Shown here: piece by piece, positions 1 to 8,155 of the stretch
Layout: each line of letters begins with the position of its first letter
Numbering within the stretch: the stretch's first letter is position 1
NCBI GenBank assembly: GCA_016715995.1
Contig: JADJXF010000009.1
Coordinates: 397,362 to 461,361, forward strand
Origin: Flavobacteriales bacterium
GTDB lineage: Bacteria > Bacteroidota > Bacteroidia > Flavobacteriales_F > PHOS-HE28
Length of the DNA: 64,000 nt
Reading direction: 5' to 3'
Position numbers and translations under genes: made by a program
Notes under the pieces: model-generated
Databases searched by the model: none
Told to the model about the DNA's origin: nothing
What the model saw: only the letters and a program-made list of their open reading frames with translations

Positions 1-1
1 C

Positions 2-121
2 AGCATCCAGAACCGTGGACCGGTAACGTTGGGAATCGCGCATCTGCCGGTCGGGCTATACGCGGCTGTGATACGCGCTGGGGAGGAGCATGGCATCCTG
101 CGCTTTATGATCGCGCGCTGA
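2..121 (+). CDS. C-terminal end of a T9SS cargo protein (partial)
   Basis: An open frame enters from the left edge and ends at TGA 119-121, giving 39 residues. The end contains LPVGLYAAVIRAGEEHGILR, the pattern of the last strands of a type A T9SS sorting domain (L-x-x-G-x-Y, then alternating hydrophobic and charged residues, then a basic end). In that family the domain is recognised by the Por machinery in the outer membrane and removed or anchored at the cell surface. The body of the protein lies outside the window, so its function cannot be told. The gene converges on pruA with a 26-bp gap. Confidence 0.7.
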   Translation, partial: SIQNRGPVTLGIAHLPVGLYAAVIRAGEEHGILRFMIAR

Positions 122-147
122 TGCTTTGAGCCACGCGCGGCGCCTCC

Positions 148-1770
148 TCACCCCAGGAACGGATACCTGTGATCCGTTGGCGGCACGAAGGTCTCCTTGA
201 TGGTCCTTGGGCTCACCCAGCGGATGAGGTTGAGGTAGCTGCCGGCCTTGTCGTTGGTGCCGCTGCCGCGCGCGCCGCCGAAGGGCTGCTGGCCCACCAC
301 CGCGCCAGTGGGCTTGTCGTTGATGTAGAAGTTGCCCGCCGCGTGCCGCAGGACGCGTTGTGCCTCAGTGATGCCCTCTCGGTCGTTGCTGATCACGGCG
401 CCGGTTAGCGCGTATTCACCGGTGCTGTCCACCAGCTTCAGCGTCTCCCCCCACTTGTTCTCCGGGTACACGTACACGGTGAGCACCGGCCCGAAGATCT
501 CTTCGCACATGGTGGTGCTCTTTGGGTCTTTCGTCACCGCCACCGTGGGTTCCACGAAATAGCCGATCTGCTTATCACCCTTGCCACCTGCGATGATCTG
601 GATGTTCTTCTTGTCCTGCTTCAGTCCGCCGATGTAGCCCATGATCTTATCGAAGGCCTTCTCGTCAATCACCGCGCCGATGAAGTTCGAGAAGTCGCGC
701 GGGTCGCCCATCTTCATGTCCGCGAGGTCTGCCAGGAGTTCCTTCTTTACATCGGGCCAGAGATTGGCGGGGATGTATGCGCGGCTGGCAGCGCTGCACT
801 TCTGACCTTGGAACTCGAAGGCGCCGCGTGATAGCGCGGTGGCCACCACCTTGGCATCAGCACTGGGGTGCGCGATCACGAAGTCCTTGCCGCCGGTCTC
901 GCCCACGATGCGCGGGTAGCTGCGGTAATGCGGCAAGTTGTTGCCGATGGTCTGCCAGATGTGGCGGAACACCTTGGTGCTACCAGTGAAGTGGATGCCG
1001 GCGAAGTCCTTGTGCTTGAAGATGATCTCACCCGCCGTCGCGCCATCCACATGGATGAGGTTGATGACGCCCGCGGGCAGTCCCGCCGCCATGAACACCT
1101 CCATGAGCACCTGAGCGCTGTAGCACTGGGTGTCGGCGCATTTCCATACCACGGTGTTGCCCATGAGGGCGCAGCTGCTGGGCAGGTTGCCAGCGATGGC
1201 CGTGAAGTTGAAGGGCGTGAGGGCGAAGACGAAGCCCTCGAGCGCGCGATACTCCAGCCGGTTCCATACGCCAGGGGAGGAGATGGGCTGCTCGCGGTAG
1301 ATCTGTTCGGCGTACGCCACATTGAAGCGCAGAAAGTCGATGAGTTCGCACGCGCTGTCGATTTCGGCCTGATAGGCGTTCTTGCCCTGGCCCAGCATAG
1401 TGGCCGCATTGATGGCCGCTCGGTAAGGGCCTGCGATGAGGTCCGCGGCCTTGAGGAAAATCGCCGCGCGCTCCTCGAAGGGCAAGTTCTCCCATTCCTT
1501 TTTGGCCTTCAGCGCGGCGTCGATGGCGGCCCGCACGTGCTTGGCCTCACCGAAATGCGCATTCCCCAAGTGATGCGCATGCTTGTGCGGCGGGCTCATC
1601 TTGCGCAGGTCCTTGGTCTCGATGGCATGACCTGCGATCCACATCGGCGCATCGATGCGGGCGCGGAGGCGGCGGTCCATCTCGGCCTGCAGCGCGGTGC
1701 GCTCCGGGGTGTTCGGGGAGTAGGATAGGATGGGCTCGTTCTTCGGCAGGGGAACGTCGTACTGGCTCAT
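148..1770 (-). CDS. pruA: L-glutamate gamma-semialdehyde (1-pyrroline-5-carboxylate) dehydrogenase
   Basis: 540 residues of an NAD-dependent aldehyde dehydrogenase that oxidises glutamate-5-semialdehyde to glutamate, the second step of proline catabolism. The stand-alone form is typical of Bacteroidota. The catalytic cysteine is C325 in GQKCSAASR and the general-base glutamate is E291 in VGETGGKDF. The Rossmann and substrate regions follow the P5CDH order (TPFNFTAIAGNL, FTGSTKVF, EEIFGPVLTVYVY). The ORF stays open 27 codons further upstream, but I chose the ATG at 1770 because MSQYDVPLPKNEP matches the usual family start and a TATCTTCG promoter-like element lies just upstream on this strand (about 1792-1799). 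No proline dehydrogenase gene is visible beside it. Confidence 0.95.
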   Translation of the reverse strand: MSQYDVPLPKNEPILSYSPNTPERTALQAEMDRRLRARIDAPMWIAGHAIETKDLRKMSPPHKHAHHLGNAHFGEAKHVRAAIDAALKAKKEWENLPFEERAAIFLKAADLIAGPYRAAINAATMLGQGKNAYQAEIDSACELIDFLRFNVAYAEQIYREQPISSPGVWNRLEYRALEGFVFALTPFNFTAIAGNLPSSCALMGNTVVWKCADTQCYSAQVLMEVFMAAGLPAGVINLIHVDGATAGEIIFKHKDFAGIHFTGSTKVFRHIWQTIGNNLPHYRSYPRIVGETGGKDFVIAHPSADAKVVATALSRGAFEFQGQKCSAASRAYIPANLWPDVKKELLADLADMKMGDPRDFSNFIGAVIDEKAFDKIMGYIGGLKQDKKNIQIIAGGKGDKQIGYFVEPTVAVTKDPKSTTMCEEIFGPVLTVYVYPENKWGETLKLVDSTGEYALTGAVISNDREGITEAQRVLRHAAGNFYINDKPTGAVVGQQPFGGARGSGTNDKAGSYLNLIRWVSPRTIKETFVPPTDHRYPFLG

Positions 1771-1957
1771 GCTGGATTGCTGTGTACAGCGGCGAAGATA
1801 CCGGCACCGGGCAGAGCGCTGCTGAAGGGTACCCACGCGATCTTCGCCCACATGGTGTTCCCCCTCATGCTCATCATCCTGCTGCTGGTCCTATCAGGGC
1901 TGGGCAGTTGGGTGCGGATGGGCTCGCCAAAAGGCCTGTTCTTCGCTTCTGAGCCGG

Positions 1958-2593
1958 CTATTCCTCGATGTCGTACCGGTGCACGGGATCCAGCTCGCTG
2001 CCCGGATTCATCTCCATCACCGGCTTGATCACGCCATCGCTCAGGCGATAGACCCAGCCATGCAGGTGGGGGCCGCCGCGGTTCTTCCACGACTTCTGGA
2101 TGATGGTGGTCTTGCTTAGGTCCATGACCTGCTCCATCACGTTCAGCTCCACCATGCGGTCCTGCCGCTGCTGCTCCGTGGGCATGGCGTCCACCTCTTC
2201 CTTGTGGAGGCGGTACACATCCTTGATGTTGCGTAGCCAAGTGTCGAGTATGCCGAAGGACCGGTTGGTGAGTGCAGCGGCCACTCCGCCGCAACCATAG
2301 TGCCCGCACACGATTACATGCTTCACCTTGAGCACCTCAACGGCGTACTGCAGCACGCTCAGCAGGTTCACGTCGATGTTCACCACCATGTTGGCGATGT
2401 TGCGGTGAACGAAGATCTGCCCAGGCAGCGTGCCCGTGATCTCGTTGGCCGGCACACGGCTGTCGCTGCAGCCTATCCAGAGGAATTCAGGCTGTTGCAC
2501 ATTGGTGAGGCGCTTGAAGAAATCCGGGTCGCGCTCGGTCATGCTCTCCGCCCAGACCTTATTGTTCATCAGCAGTTGCTCGTAGGAATCCAT
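1958..2593 (-). CDS. can: Beta-class carbonic anhydrase
   Basis: 211 residues of a cytoplasmic zinc enzyme that interconverts CO2 and bicarbonate. The expected zinc ligands are visible: C42 and D44 in CSDSRVP, then H98 and C101 in HYGCGG. Asp44 and Arg46 form the catalytic dyad of this family. Length and residue order fit the Can/CynT type. It sits 53 bp downstream of a SulP anion transporter on the same strand, so the two are probably co-transcribed; that pairing suggests the transported anion is bicarbonate, which is an inference. The symbol can is assigned by family, not by demonstrated orthology. Confidence 0.93.
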   Translation of the reverse strand: MDSYEQLLMNNKVWAESMTERDPDFFKRLTNVQQPEFLWIGCSDSRVPANEITGTLPGQIFVHRNIANMVVNIDVNLLSVLQYAVEVLKVKHVIVCGHYGCGGVAAALTNRSFGILDTWLRNIKDVYRLHKEEVDAMPTEQQRQDRMVELNVMEQVMDLSKTTIIQKSWKNRGGPHLHGWVYRLSDGVIKPVMEMNPGSELDPVHRYDIEE

Positions 2594-2646
2594 GGGTTTA
2601 TTTGGTGTCGATTGTTTGGAAAGTTCGTTGATGCAACGGGTGCGCG

Positions 2647-4236
2647 TTACGTTTTGGAGCGGCCGGCCCGCGCGAAATCGCGCACGGCTTGCAGTAGTTC
2701 ACGCTGCCGCGGTGTGTTCTCTCTGTTCTTCTCGAAGCCGATGAGGTCCACGATTACGCCGCGCTCACCGCTCGCCTCCACGAAGTCGTCGATGATCTCA
2801 CGTACATCGGGGTCGAGGTTGATGGTGCGGCTCGCATCGATGACGATGCGCGTGCCATTGGGCAGCTGGCTCAGGGTGCGCTTTATGCCCGCCTTGTTCA
2901 GGAAGGTGACGTCCTCGCTCAGCGTGATGTACACGGGCATGCCGGGCTTGTATTTGAGCGGGTCGAAATGGAAAGGCACGGTGAAGTTCTTCCAAAGGAT
3001 ATGGATGAAGGCCACGGCCAGTCCAAGGGCCACGCCGCGGAGTAGGTCGTTGGTGATGGCCATGAAGCCAACGGTTACGACGAAGGGGATGAACTGCGCA
3101 AGGCCGTTACCCCACATGACCTTGAACAGCGAAGGCTTTGCGAGTTTGTAGCCCACCAGTAGCAGGATGGCGGCGAGGCTCGCCAAAGGAACCATGCGCA
3201 GCAGACCCGCTATCGCAAAGACCGAGATCAATAACCAGCATCCATGGAGCATGGCGCTGAGCTTGGTCTGTCCACCGCTCTGGATGTTGGCCGAGCTGCG
3301 CACGATCACCTGCGTGAGGGGCAGGCCACCGAGCAGCCCGCTTAGGATGTTGCCCGCGCCTTGGGCATACAACTCCCGATTCGCAGGGGTGATGCGCTTC
3401 TGCGGATCCATCTTGTCCGTAGCCTCCACGCACAGCAGCGTCTCAATGCTGGCGACGATGGCGATGGTGAAGGCAACGCGCCAGAAGGCCCCATCGCCGA
3501 GGGCAGTGAAGGAGGGCAGTGCGTAGGAGCCAGTGTCCATCAGGTCAGGAAGCGGCACGTAATGCCCAACGCCGATGGCCAGCGACGGGATGCCGTCGAA
3601 GCCCATGGCCATGACGATGCCCAGCACCACGGCGAGCAAGGGGCCCGGCACGTAGCGCAACCAATTGTTGCGCTGGATAACGGGGCGCTCCCATAATAGC
3701 ATGAGCGCGAGGCAGCACAGGGTGATGATCACCGCGCCCAGATGCGGTTCCTGCAAGGCGTAGTAGATCTCCTGAAAGGTGTTGAGCTTGTCCGGCTGGT
3801 CGAAGCTCTCATCGCCCATGGGATCCTTGTCGTCGCCCACGGCATGGGGAATCTGCTTGAGGATGATGATGATGCCGATGCCGGCGAGCATGCCTTTGAT
3901 GACGGAGCTCGGGAAATAGTATGCGATGATGCCGGCGCGCGCCACACCCAGCAGGATCTGCACCACGCCGGCCACCACCACCGCGGCCAGCAGCAGCTCG
4001 AAGCTGCCGAGCTCGGCGATGCCCATGGCCACAATGGCCGTGAGGCCAGCCGCCGGTCCGCTCACGCCCAAGGGCGATCCGCTGAACGCGCCTACAATGA
4101 TGCCGCCAACCACACCCGCGATGAGGCCCGATACCGGTGGCGCTCCTGAGGCCACAGCGATGCCGAGGCACAAGGGCAACGCGACGAGGAAGACGACGAT
4201 GGAGGCCGGAAGGTCCTGCTTCAGTTTAGTGAACAT
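2647..4236 (-). CDS. SulP family inorganic anion transporter with STAS domain
   Basis: 529 residues: an N-terminal membrane domain of many hydrophobic helices (residues about 10-430, with LPLCLGIAVASGAP and GLLGGLPLTQVIVRSSAN as SulP signatures) and a C-terminal cytoplasmic STAS domain (about 435-520, including IVIDASRTINLDPDV). SulP proteins move sulfate, bicarbonate or other anions. The gene next to it encodes carbonic anhydrase, a pairing seen with bicarbonate-type SulPs, so bicarbonate uptake is the likeliest role though sulfate is not excluded. I start it at ATG 4236 (MFTKLKQDLPASIVVF); the frame runs 57 codons further upstream, but that stretch is arginine- and cysteine-rich and does not look coding. 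Confidence 0.9.
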   Translation of the reverse strand: MFTKLKQDLPASIVVFLVALPLCLGIAVASGAPPVSGLIAGVVGGIIVGAFSGSPLGVSGPAAGLTAIVAMGIAELGSFELLLAAVVVAGVVQILLGVARAGIIAYYFPSSVIKGMLAGIGIIIILKQIPHAVGDDKDPMGDESFDQPDKLNTFQEIYYALQEPHLGAVIITLCCLALMLLWERPVIQRNNWLRYVPGPLLAVVLGIVMAMGFDGIPSLAIGVGHYVPLPDLMDTGSYALPSFTALGDGAFWRVAFTIAIVASIETLLCVEATDKMDPQKRITPANRELYAQGAGNILSGLLGGLPLTQVIVRSSANIQSGGQTKLSAMLHGCWLLISVFAIAGLLRMVPLASLAAILLLVGYKLAKPSLFKVMWGNGLAQFIPFVVTVGFMAITNDLLRGVALGLAVAFIHILWKNFTVPFHFDPLKYKPGMPVYITLSEDVTFLNKAGIKRTLSQLPNGTRIVIDASRTINLDPDVREIIDDFVEASGERGVIVDLIGFEKNRENTPRQRELLQAVRDFARAGRSKT

Positions 4237-4312
4237 GAACGGAGATTGAGGAATTGCTGACGAACGACGCGCTCGGAAACAAGCGCTACTTGGCCTTTCG
4301 AGCCGGAGATGG

Positions 4313-4633
4313 TCAGCAGACCTTCGGGGGCGGCACGGCCACTTGGCGATGCAAGTCCTCCGGCGCCTCATCATCGGAAGGCGTGGGGAGCAGGTGCCGG
4401 TTGGCACAAGTGGGTGTCAGCAGCTCGGCTCCCAGGTCGCGGAACGCGATGGCGTGCTTCACCACTTCTTCCTCCATCACCGGCGGTGCCTGGAATCCTT
4501 CCTCCATCCAGGCGATGCTGCACATCACGCCCATGGATTGCGGCGTCACCAGCAACAGGCCACCGAGAATGAAGGCCAAGGCCACTGAAAGCACGCTCGC
4601 GCGTTGGGTAGGATGGAATCCGCTGGCGCTCAT
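4313..4633 (-). CDS. Small membrane or secreted protein, unknown
   Basis: 106 residues with one hydrophobic segment near the N terminus (about 13-40, VLSVALAFILGGLLLV) and a polar, acidic, proline-containing tail with three cysteines in all. I do not recognise the family. It lies 77 bp upstream of the SulP gene in the same orientation and could be the first gene of the SulP/carbonic anhydrase operon. Codon use is like its neighbours and the opposite frames are less convincing, which supports a real gene, but this is judgement from the sequence alone. Confidence 0.55.
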   Translation of the reverse strand: MSASGFHPTQRASVLSVALAFILGGLLLVTPQSMGVMCSIAWMEEGFQAPPVMEEEVVKHAIAFRDLGAELLTPTCANRHLLPTPSDDEAPEDLHRQVAVPPPKVC

Positions 4634-4704
4634 CGGCGGGCCAAAGTAATGTAGGGTGGAATTAAGCGTCTGCGGTTCGCAACACTTAACAACGACAGGA
4701 CGCT

Positions 4705-5091
4705 TCAGTTCGCGGCGTGGGCGAATGACAGGTGCATCTCGGGGATCTCCACCCTGAATTCACTCGCATCGCTCAGGCGACGCATCAGGTAGGTGCCGTC
4801 CATCCGGCCGAATCCGCTCCGCAGGTCGCAGGCGCTGCTGTAGCTGAAGTCCTCGCCTGGCCTCAACTCGGGCGTTTCCCCCACAACGCCCGGGCCCTCC
4901 ACCTCGCGTCTTCCGGCGAGGCTGTCGCGGATGATCCAGTGGCGGCGAAGCAATTGAACCGCCTCAGGTCCTCGGTTGCTGATCGTGATGCGGTAGCTGA
5001 AAATGAAGCGCGCGGCCTTTGGATCGCTGTGAGGCTCCTCGTACTGCGCTCGCGCCGTCACCCGTATGCCGCGCGTCACCACCGTTCCCAT
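4705..5091 (-). CDS. apaG: ApaG domain protein
   Basis: 128 residues that match the whole ApaG fold, a small fibronectin-III-like beta sandwich. Signatures visible include FSYRITISNRGPEAVQLLRR, HWIIRD, VVGETPELRPGE and GRMDGTYLM. In Proteobacteria ApaG is linked to Co2+/Mg2+ resistance and ApaH; its biochemical role in Bacteroidota is not settled. The start at 5091 gives the standard N terminus. It stands alone, divergent from the beta-propeller gene downstream of 5256. Confidence 0.92.
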   Translation of the reverse strand: MGTVVTRGIRVTARAQYEEPHSDPKAARFIFSYRITISNRGPEAVQLLRRHWIIRDSLAGRREVEGPGVVGETPELRPGEDFSYSSACDLRSGFGRMDGTYLMRRLSDASEFRVEIPEMHLSFAHAAN

Positions 5092-5255
5092 GGGACAAGA
5101 TTAACGCCTCGCATGAACCGATCGTTCCAATCCGCCGGCGTCGTTCGTCTCATCGCCTGTTGCGCCCTTCACATCGCGGTTGTGTACAAGTTGGTCGGAT
5201 CGTCCCATGCCCGAATGCTCTCATGGCCTAGCATCGCGTGCCCAAGATTCCGTGC

Positions 5256-6287
5256 ATGCGCCTCGCCATCATTCTCTTCCTTCTGACTGCGGCAGCCGTC
5301 CGCGCCCAATACAACGGACCGGAGAGCGTGGAGTATGACCCGGTGGGCGACCGCTACTTCGTGAGCAACACCACGGGGTCGGTGATCAAGGTGCGCAGCC
5401 AGAGCGGAACGGTCAGTGATTTCGTGGCAGTAAGCCCTGCGCCTTACGGTTTGGAGATCATGGGCGATGTCTTATTCGCATGCAGCGGCGGCAGCGTGAA
5501 GGGATACAGCCTCAACGATGCGAGCCTTGTCTTCAACCGCAGTCTCGGCGGCACCTTCCTCAATGGCATCGCCACCGACGGCACCTACCTGTACGTGACG
5601 GATTTCAGCGCCACGCGCATCTACAAAGTGGATGTGGCCGGTAACAGCCACACCACCCTCGTAGCCAATACTTCCGGCACGCCGAACGGCATCGTTCATG
5701 TGCCCGGCACCGATCTGCTGCTGGTGGCCTTCTGGGGAAGTAACGCGGCCGTAAAGGCCTACGATCGCAACTCGGGCGCCAACCTCGGCAGTGTGAGTAC
5801 TACGCTCACTAACATCGATGGCATCACCATCGATTGCCTCGGCCGTGTGCTCCTGGCCAGTTGGTCGCCGGACCGCATCACCGCCTTCGAGTGGGGCATC
5901 ATCTCGCCCACCTTCACCGACCTGTTGGTACCGGGTCTCAACAACCCCGCCGATATCGATTTCGATTTCGTGAACGACCGGATCTGCATACCCAACAGCG
6001 GCAGCAACACCGTCACGCTCTTCGACATCTCCTGCAACACGGGCGTGACCGAGGCGCCGGTGGTGGAACTGTTGCGCGCCATCCCCAACCCCACGGCGGG
6101 TGTGGTACGGATTGAACCACCCTTGTCACGGGACGAGGCGTACATCCTGCTCGATGGGCGCGGACTGCTCGTGGGCGGTGGGACCATCCGCTGTGGCGCG
6201 TTGCTCGATATCGGGCGGCTCCCCAGCGGGGCGTACACCATCGAGTTCACCCGCACCGGCCAGCGCCTGCGCGTGGTGAAGGAGTGA
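5256..6287 (+). CDS. Secreted beta-propeller (SMP-30/NHL-like) protein with T9SS sorting domain
   Basis: 343 residues. The signal peptide is MRLAIILFLLTAAAVRAQ. Residues about 20-265 contain repeated strands of the NHL/SMP-30 type (for example NGIATDGTYLYVTDFSATRI and DGITIDCLGRVLLASWSPDR), pointing to a beta propeller. The C terminus from about residue 270 is a type A T9SS sorting domain (AIPNPTAGVVRIEPP ... LPSGAYTIEFTRTG), so the protein is exported through the outer membrane. The frame can also begin at GTG 5238, but ATG 5256 gives a clean signal peptide. No catalytic residues can be assigned; binding or structural roles are possible. Confidence 0.8.
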   Translation: MRLAIILFLLTAAAVRAQYNGPESVEYDPVGDRYFVSNTTGSVIKVRSQSGTVSDFVAVSPAPYGLEIMGDVLFACSGGSVKGYSLNDASLVFNRSLGGTFLNGIATDGTYLYVTDFSATRIYKVDVAGNSHTTLVANTSGTPNGIVHVPGTDLLLVAFWGSNAAVKAYDRNSGANLGSVSTTLTNIDGITIDCLGRVLLASWSPDRITAFEWGIISPTFTDLLVPGLNNPADIDFDFVNDRICIPNSGSNTVTLFDISCNTGVTEAPVVELLRAIPNPTAGVVRIEPPLSRDEAYILLDGRGLLVGGGTIRCGALLDIGRLPSGAYTIEFTRTGQRLRVVKE

Positions 6288-6323
6288 TGTTGTTTCATTC
6301 AACCCGCTGGCCTTTCTCCGATC

Positions 6324-6719
6324 ATGACGCTTCAACTCTCCAGGATCGATACGCCCATCGCTACGGTGCAACGCATAGCCGAGGACATGACCGAGGTACG
6401 CCTGAAACCCGGCTGCACCCTCACCGTGCCGGGCATCGCTGGCATCCTCGCCGCACGCCAGGAGGTGGCTGTCGGCGTGCCACAACGCGTTCTCTTCGTT
6501 TTTCCGGAGGAGGAGGTGGACTTCGATATGAGTATGATCACCAAGGACCATTACGCCACCGTGCCGGCAGGAGAGTTCACGCGTGCTGTGGCATGGGCCA
6601 TGGGCAATCCGCACAACGAGCGCTTCTGCCAGCTCTACTTCGCATACTTCCCCAGCCCTATGCCCAGCGCCATCTTCCTCACGGAAGAGGAGGCACGGAC
6701 ATGGCTGGACGGGCAGTGA
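6324..6719 (+). CDS. Conserved hypothetical protein, STAS/SpoIIAA-like
   Basis: 131 residues, soluble, no signal peptide. The pattern of a short beta strand, a PGxT turn, a small helix (GIAGILAARQEVAVG) and a hydrophobic strand (RVLFVFPEEEVDFD), then an Ala/Phe helix and a C-terminal EEARTWLDGQ, resembles the small STAS-like proteins annotated in Bacteroidota. That family assignment is by memory of the pattern and is tentative. It begins 36 bp after the propeller gene on the same strand, but with unrelated topology, so a shared role is not evident. Confidence 0.65.
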   Translation: MTLQLSRIDTPIATVQRIAEDMTEVRLKPGCTLTVPGIAGILAARQEVAVGVPQRVLFVFPEEEVDFDMSMITKDHYATVPAGEFTRAVAWAMGNPHNERFCQLYFAYFPSPMPSAIFLTEEEARTWLDGQ

Positions 6720-6761
6720 TGGGTCACTGTCGCACTGCACCAAGCCGAAACAACGTGACAG

Positions 6762-8099
6762 CTAGCGCTGGCTGTTCACCCACCGCACGCCCACCAGTCG
6801 GTCGCACCGCTGCATGCGATCGCTGAAATAGAGGAGCACGAGGTAGTCGTTCTCGGTCTGGAAGTGGCTGCCCTCGATGGCGGTGATGTCGGGAGCGCGC
6901 TCGCCGCGCGGTAGGGCGACGAAGCTGAAGTCGTAGAAGCCCTGCTTGAGGAGTAGGGTGGCGGTGTAGGCGGTATCCGCCGCGCTGTACGTCATGAGGA
7001 ACTCGGGCCGGCATTGGTAATCCGAGAGCTGGCCGTACACATAAACATCCTTCGCAAGCGGGGCTTCCAACGGCATGGTGAAATGCACGTTGACGTAATC
7101 GGCGCCTAAGGGGTCGCCGTTCACCTGGTCGTTGCGCACGAGGTAGCGACCGTTGAGGTCCTGCTGGCTGTTGTAGCGGCGGATGGTGCGCCGCGACTCA
7201 GGCAGGATGTAGGCTTCGTAAACGCGCTCACCGATGCCGGGCGCGATGCGGGCGATGCGCTGGGCGGCGTAGCGCAGGTTCTTCAGGTCGAAGTTGCGGT
7301 ATTCGTTCCCGCCCATGAAGAGGCCCTGCTCAGGGAAATCGTACACCAGCTCCGGTCCGCGCACGAAGCGGGGCCGCGCGCCGGTGCGGGCATCATCCCA
7401 CCGGAAGTTCTGCAGCAGGGTCACGTGCAGGTCGCCGAAGGGATCCTGCACGGGCAGGGTGTTGGTGTTCACCGTAAAGTCGAGCTGCTGGGCCACGTCG
7501 CGCAGGTCCACCTGGCGGGTGGCCATCACGCGCGCATCGATGGTGGCGCGCGGCTCGAAGACGAGCATGCGGCGGGTGAGCACCAGGTCCTCCTCGTCGC
7601 CGCCGCGATAAACCTTGATGAGGTAGTTGCCGCTGCGCATGGGCCGCATGTCGCTGTTGGGCAACACCAGCTCATAATGGATGAAGGGCTGCAACGTGTT
7701 GTAGCTGGTTCGCCCGGCGGGCAGGTAGGCGTTGGTGGCTCCTTCCAGGAATTGGCCGGGCAGCAGGTCGCTGGGCACCCAATCGTGGTCGCAATGCACC
7801 AGGGTGTAGGAGAGATTCTCCACGTAAGGCTGCAGATCGTCGAAGCGCAGCACCACCTGTTCCGTTGAACCCAGTTCGATCACAGGTGCGGCCAGTTCGA
7901 AGCCGGACTTGAAGAGTTGCACGGTGCGCACTGTAGGGGAGTAGGTGCGGTCCTCGGCCACAGGTTGATCAATTGGCCAGTGCGCCCATGCCACTGCTGG
8001 GACCATGACCAGGATGAGAAGGGCACCGAGGTGATGCGCACGCCGCGGGCCAATCGTTCGGAAAGCCGCGCCAGTCATGGGTTTCTGTGTGAATTGCAT
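6762..8099 (-). CDS. T9SS plug-domain protein (DUF5103)
   Basis: 445 residues with a signal peptide (hydrophobic segment about 25-40 ending AVAWAHW). The body shows the DUF5103 pattern: an N-terminal beta domain with YSPTVRTVQLFKSGFELAAP, LSYTLVHCDHDWVPSDLLPG and NTLQPFIHYELVLPNSDM, and a second domain with AYILPESRRTIRRYNSQQDL and DVYVYGQLSDYQC. Members of this family have been described as periplasmic plugs bound to the T9SS SprA translocon, which fits the several T9SS cargo genes in this window. It is divergent from nqrA across a 56-bp gap, so the two share a promoter region. Confidence 0.85.
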   Translation of the reverse strand: MQFTQKPMTGAAFRTIGPRRAHHLGALLILVMVPAVAWAHWPIDQPVAEDRTYSPTVRTVQLFKSGFELAAPVIELGSTEQVVLRFDDLQPYVENLSYTLVHCDHDWVPSDLLPGQFLEGATNAYLPAGRTSYNTLQPFIHYELVLPNSDMRPMRSGNYLIKVYRGGDEEDLVLTRRMLVFEPRATIDARVMATRQVDLRDVAQQLDFTVNTNTLPVQDPFGDLHVTLLQNFRWDDARTGARPRFVRGPELVYDFPEQGLFMGGNEYRNFDLKNLRYAAQRIARIAPGIGERVYEAYILPESRRTIRRYNSQQDLNGRYLVRNDQVNGDPLGADYVNVHFTMPLEAPLAKDVYVYGQLSDYQCRPEFLMTYSAADTAYTATLLLKQGFYDFSFVALPRGERAPDITAIEGSHFQTENDYLVLLYFSDRMQRCDRLVGVRWVNSQR

Positions 8100-8123
8100 C
8101 TAGAGGCTCAGGTGCTACATTTG
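8094..8123 (+). promoter_or_regulatory. Bacteroidota-type promoter of the nqr operon
   Basis: A TTG at 8094-8096 and TACATTTG at 8116-8123 match the -33 and -7 elements of Bacteroidota promoters (TTG, about 19-20 nt, TAnnTTTG) with a 19-nt spacer. The predicted start site is about 8128, leaving a leader of roughly 28 nt before the nqrA ATG at 8156. The -33 element overlaps the first codons of the divergent DUF5103 gene. Confidence 0.7.
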
Positions 8124-8155
8124 CCGCGCTCTTCCGGTAGGGAATCGCTGCAAAC

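Noticed and set aside
868..1728. Long open frame opposite pruA
   Set aside because: It is antisense to a strongly conserved gene and its composition (His/Arg/Ala-rich, no family patterns) is that of a high-GC shadow.
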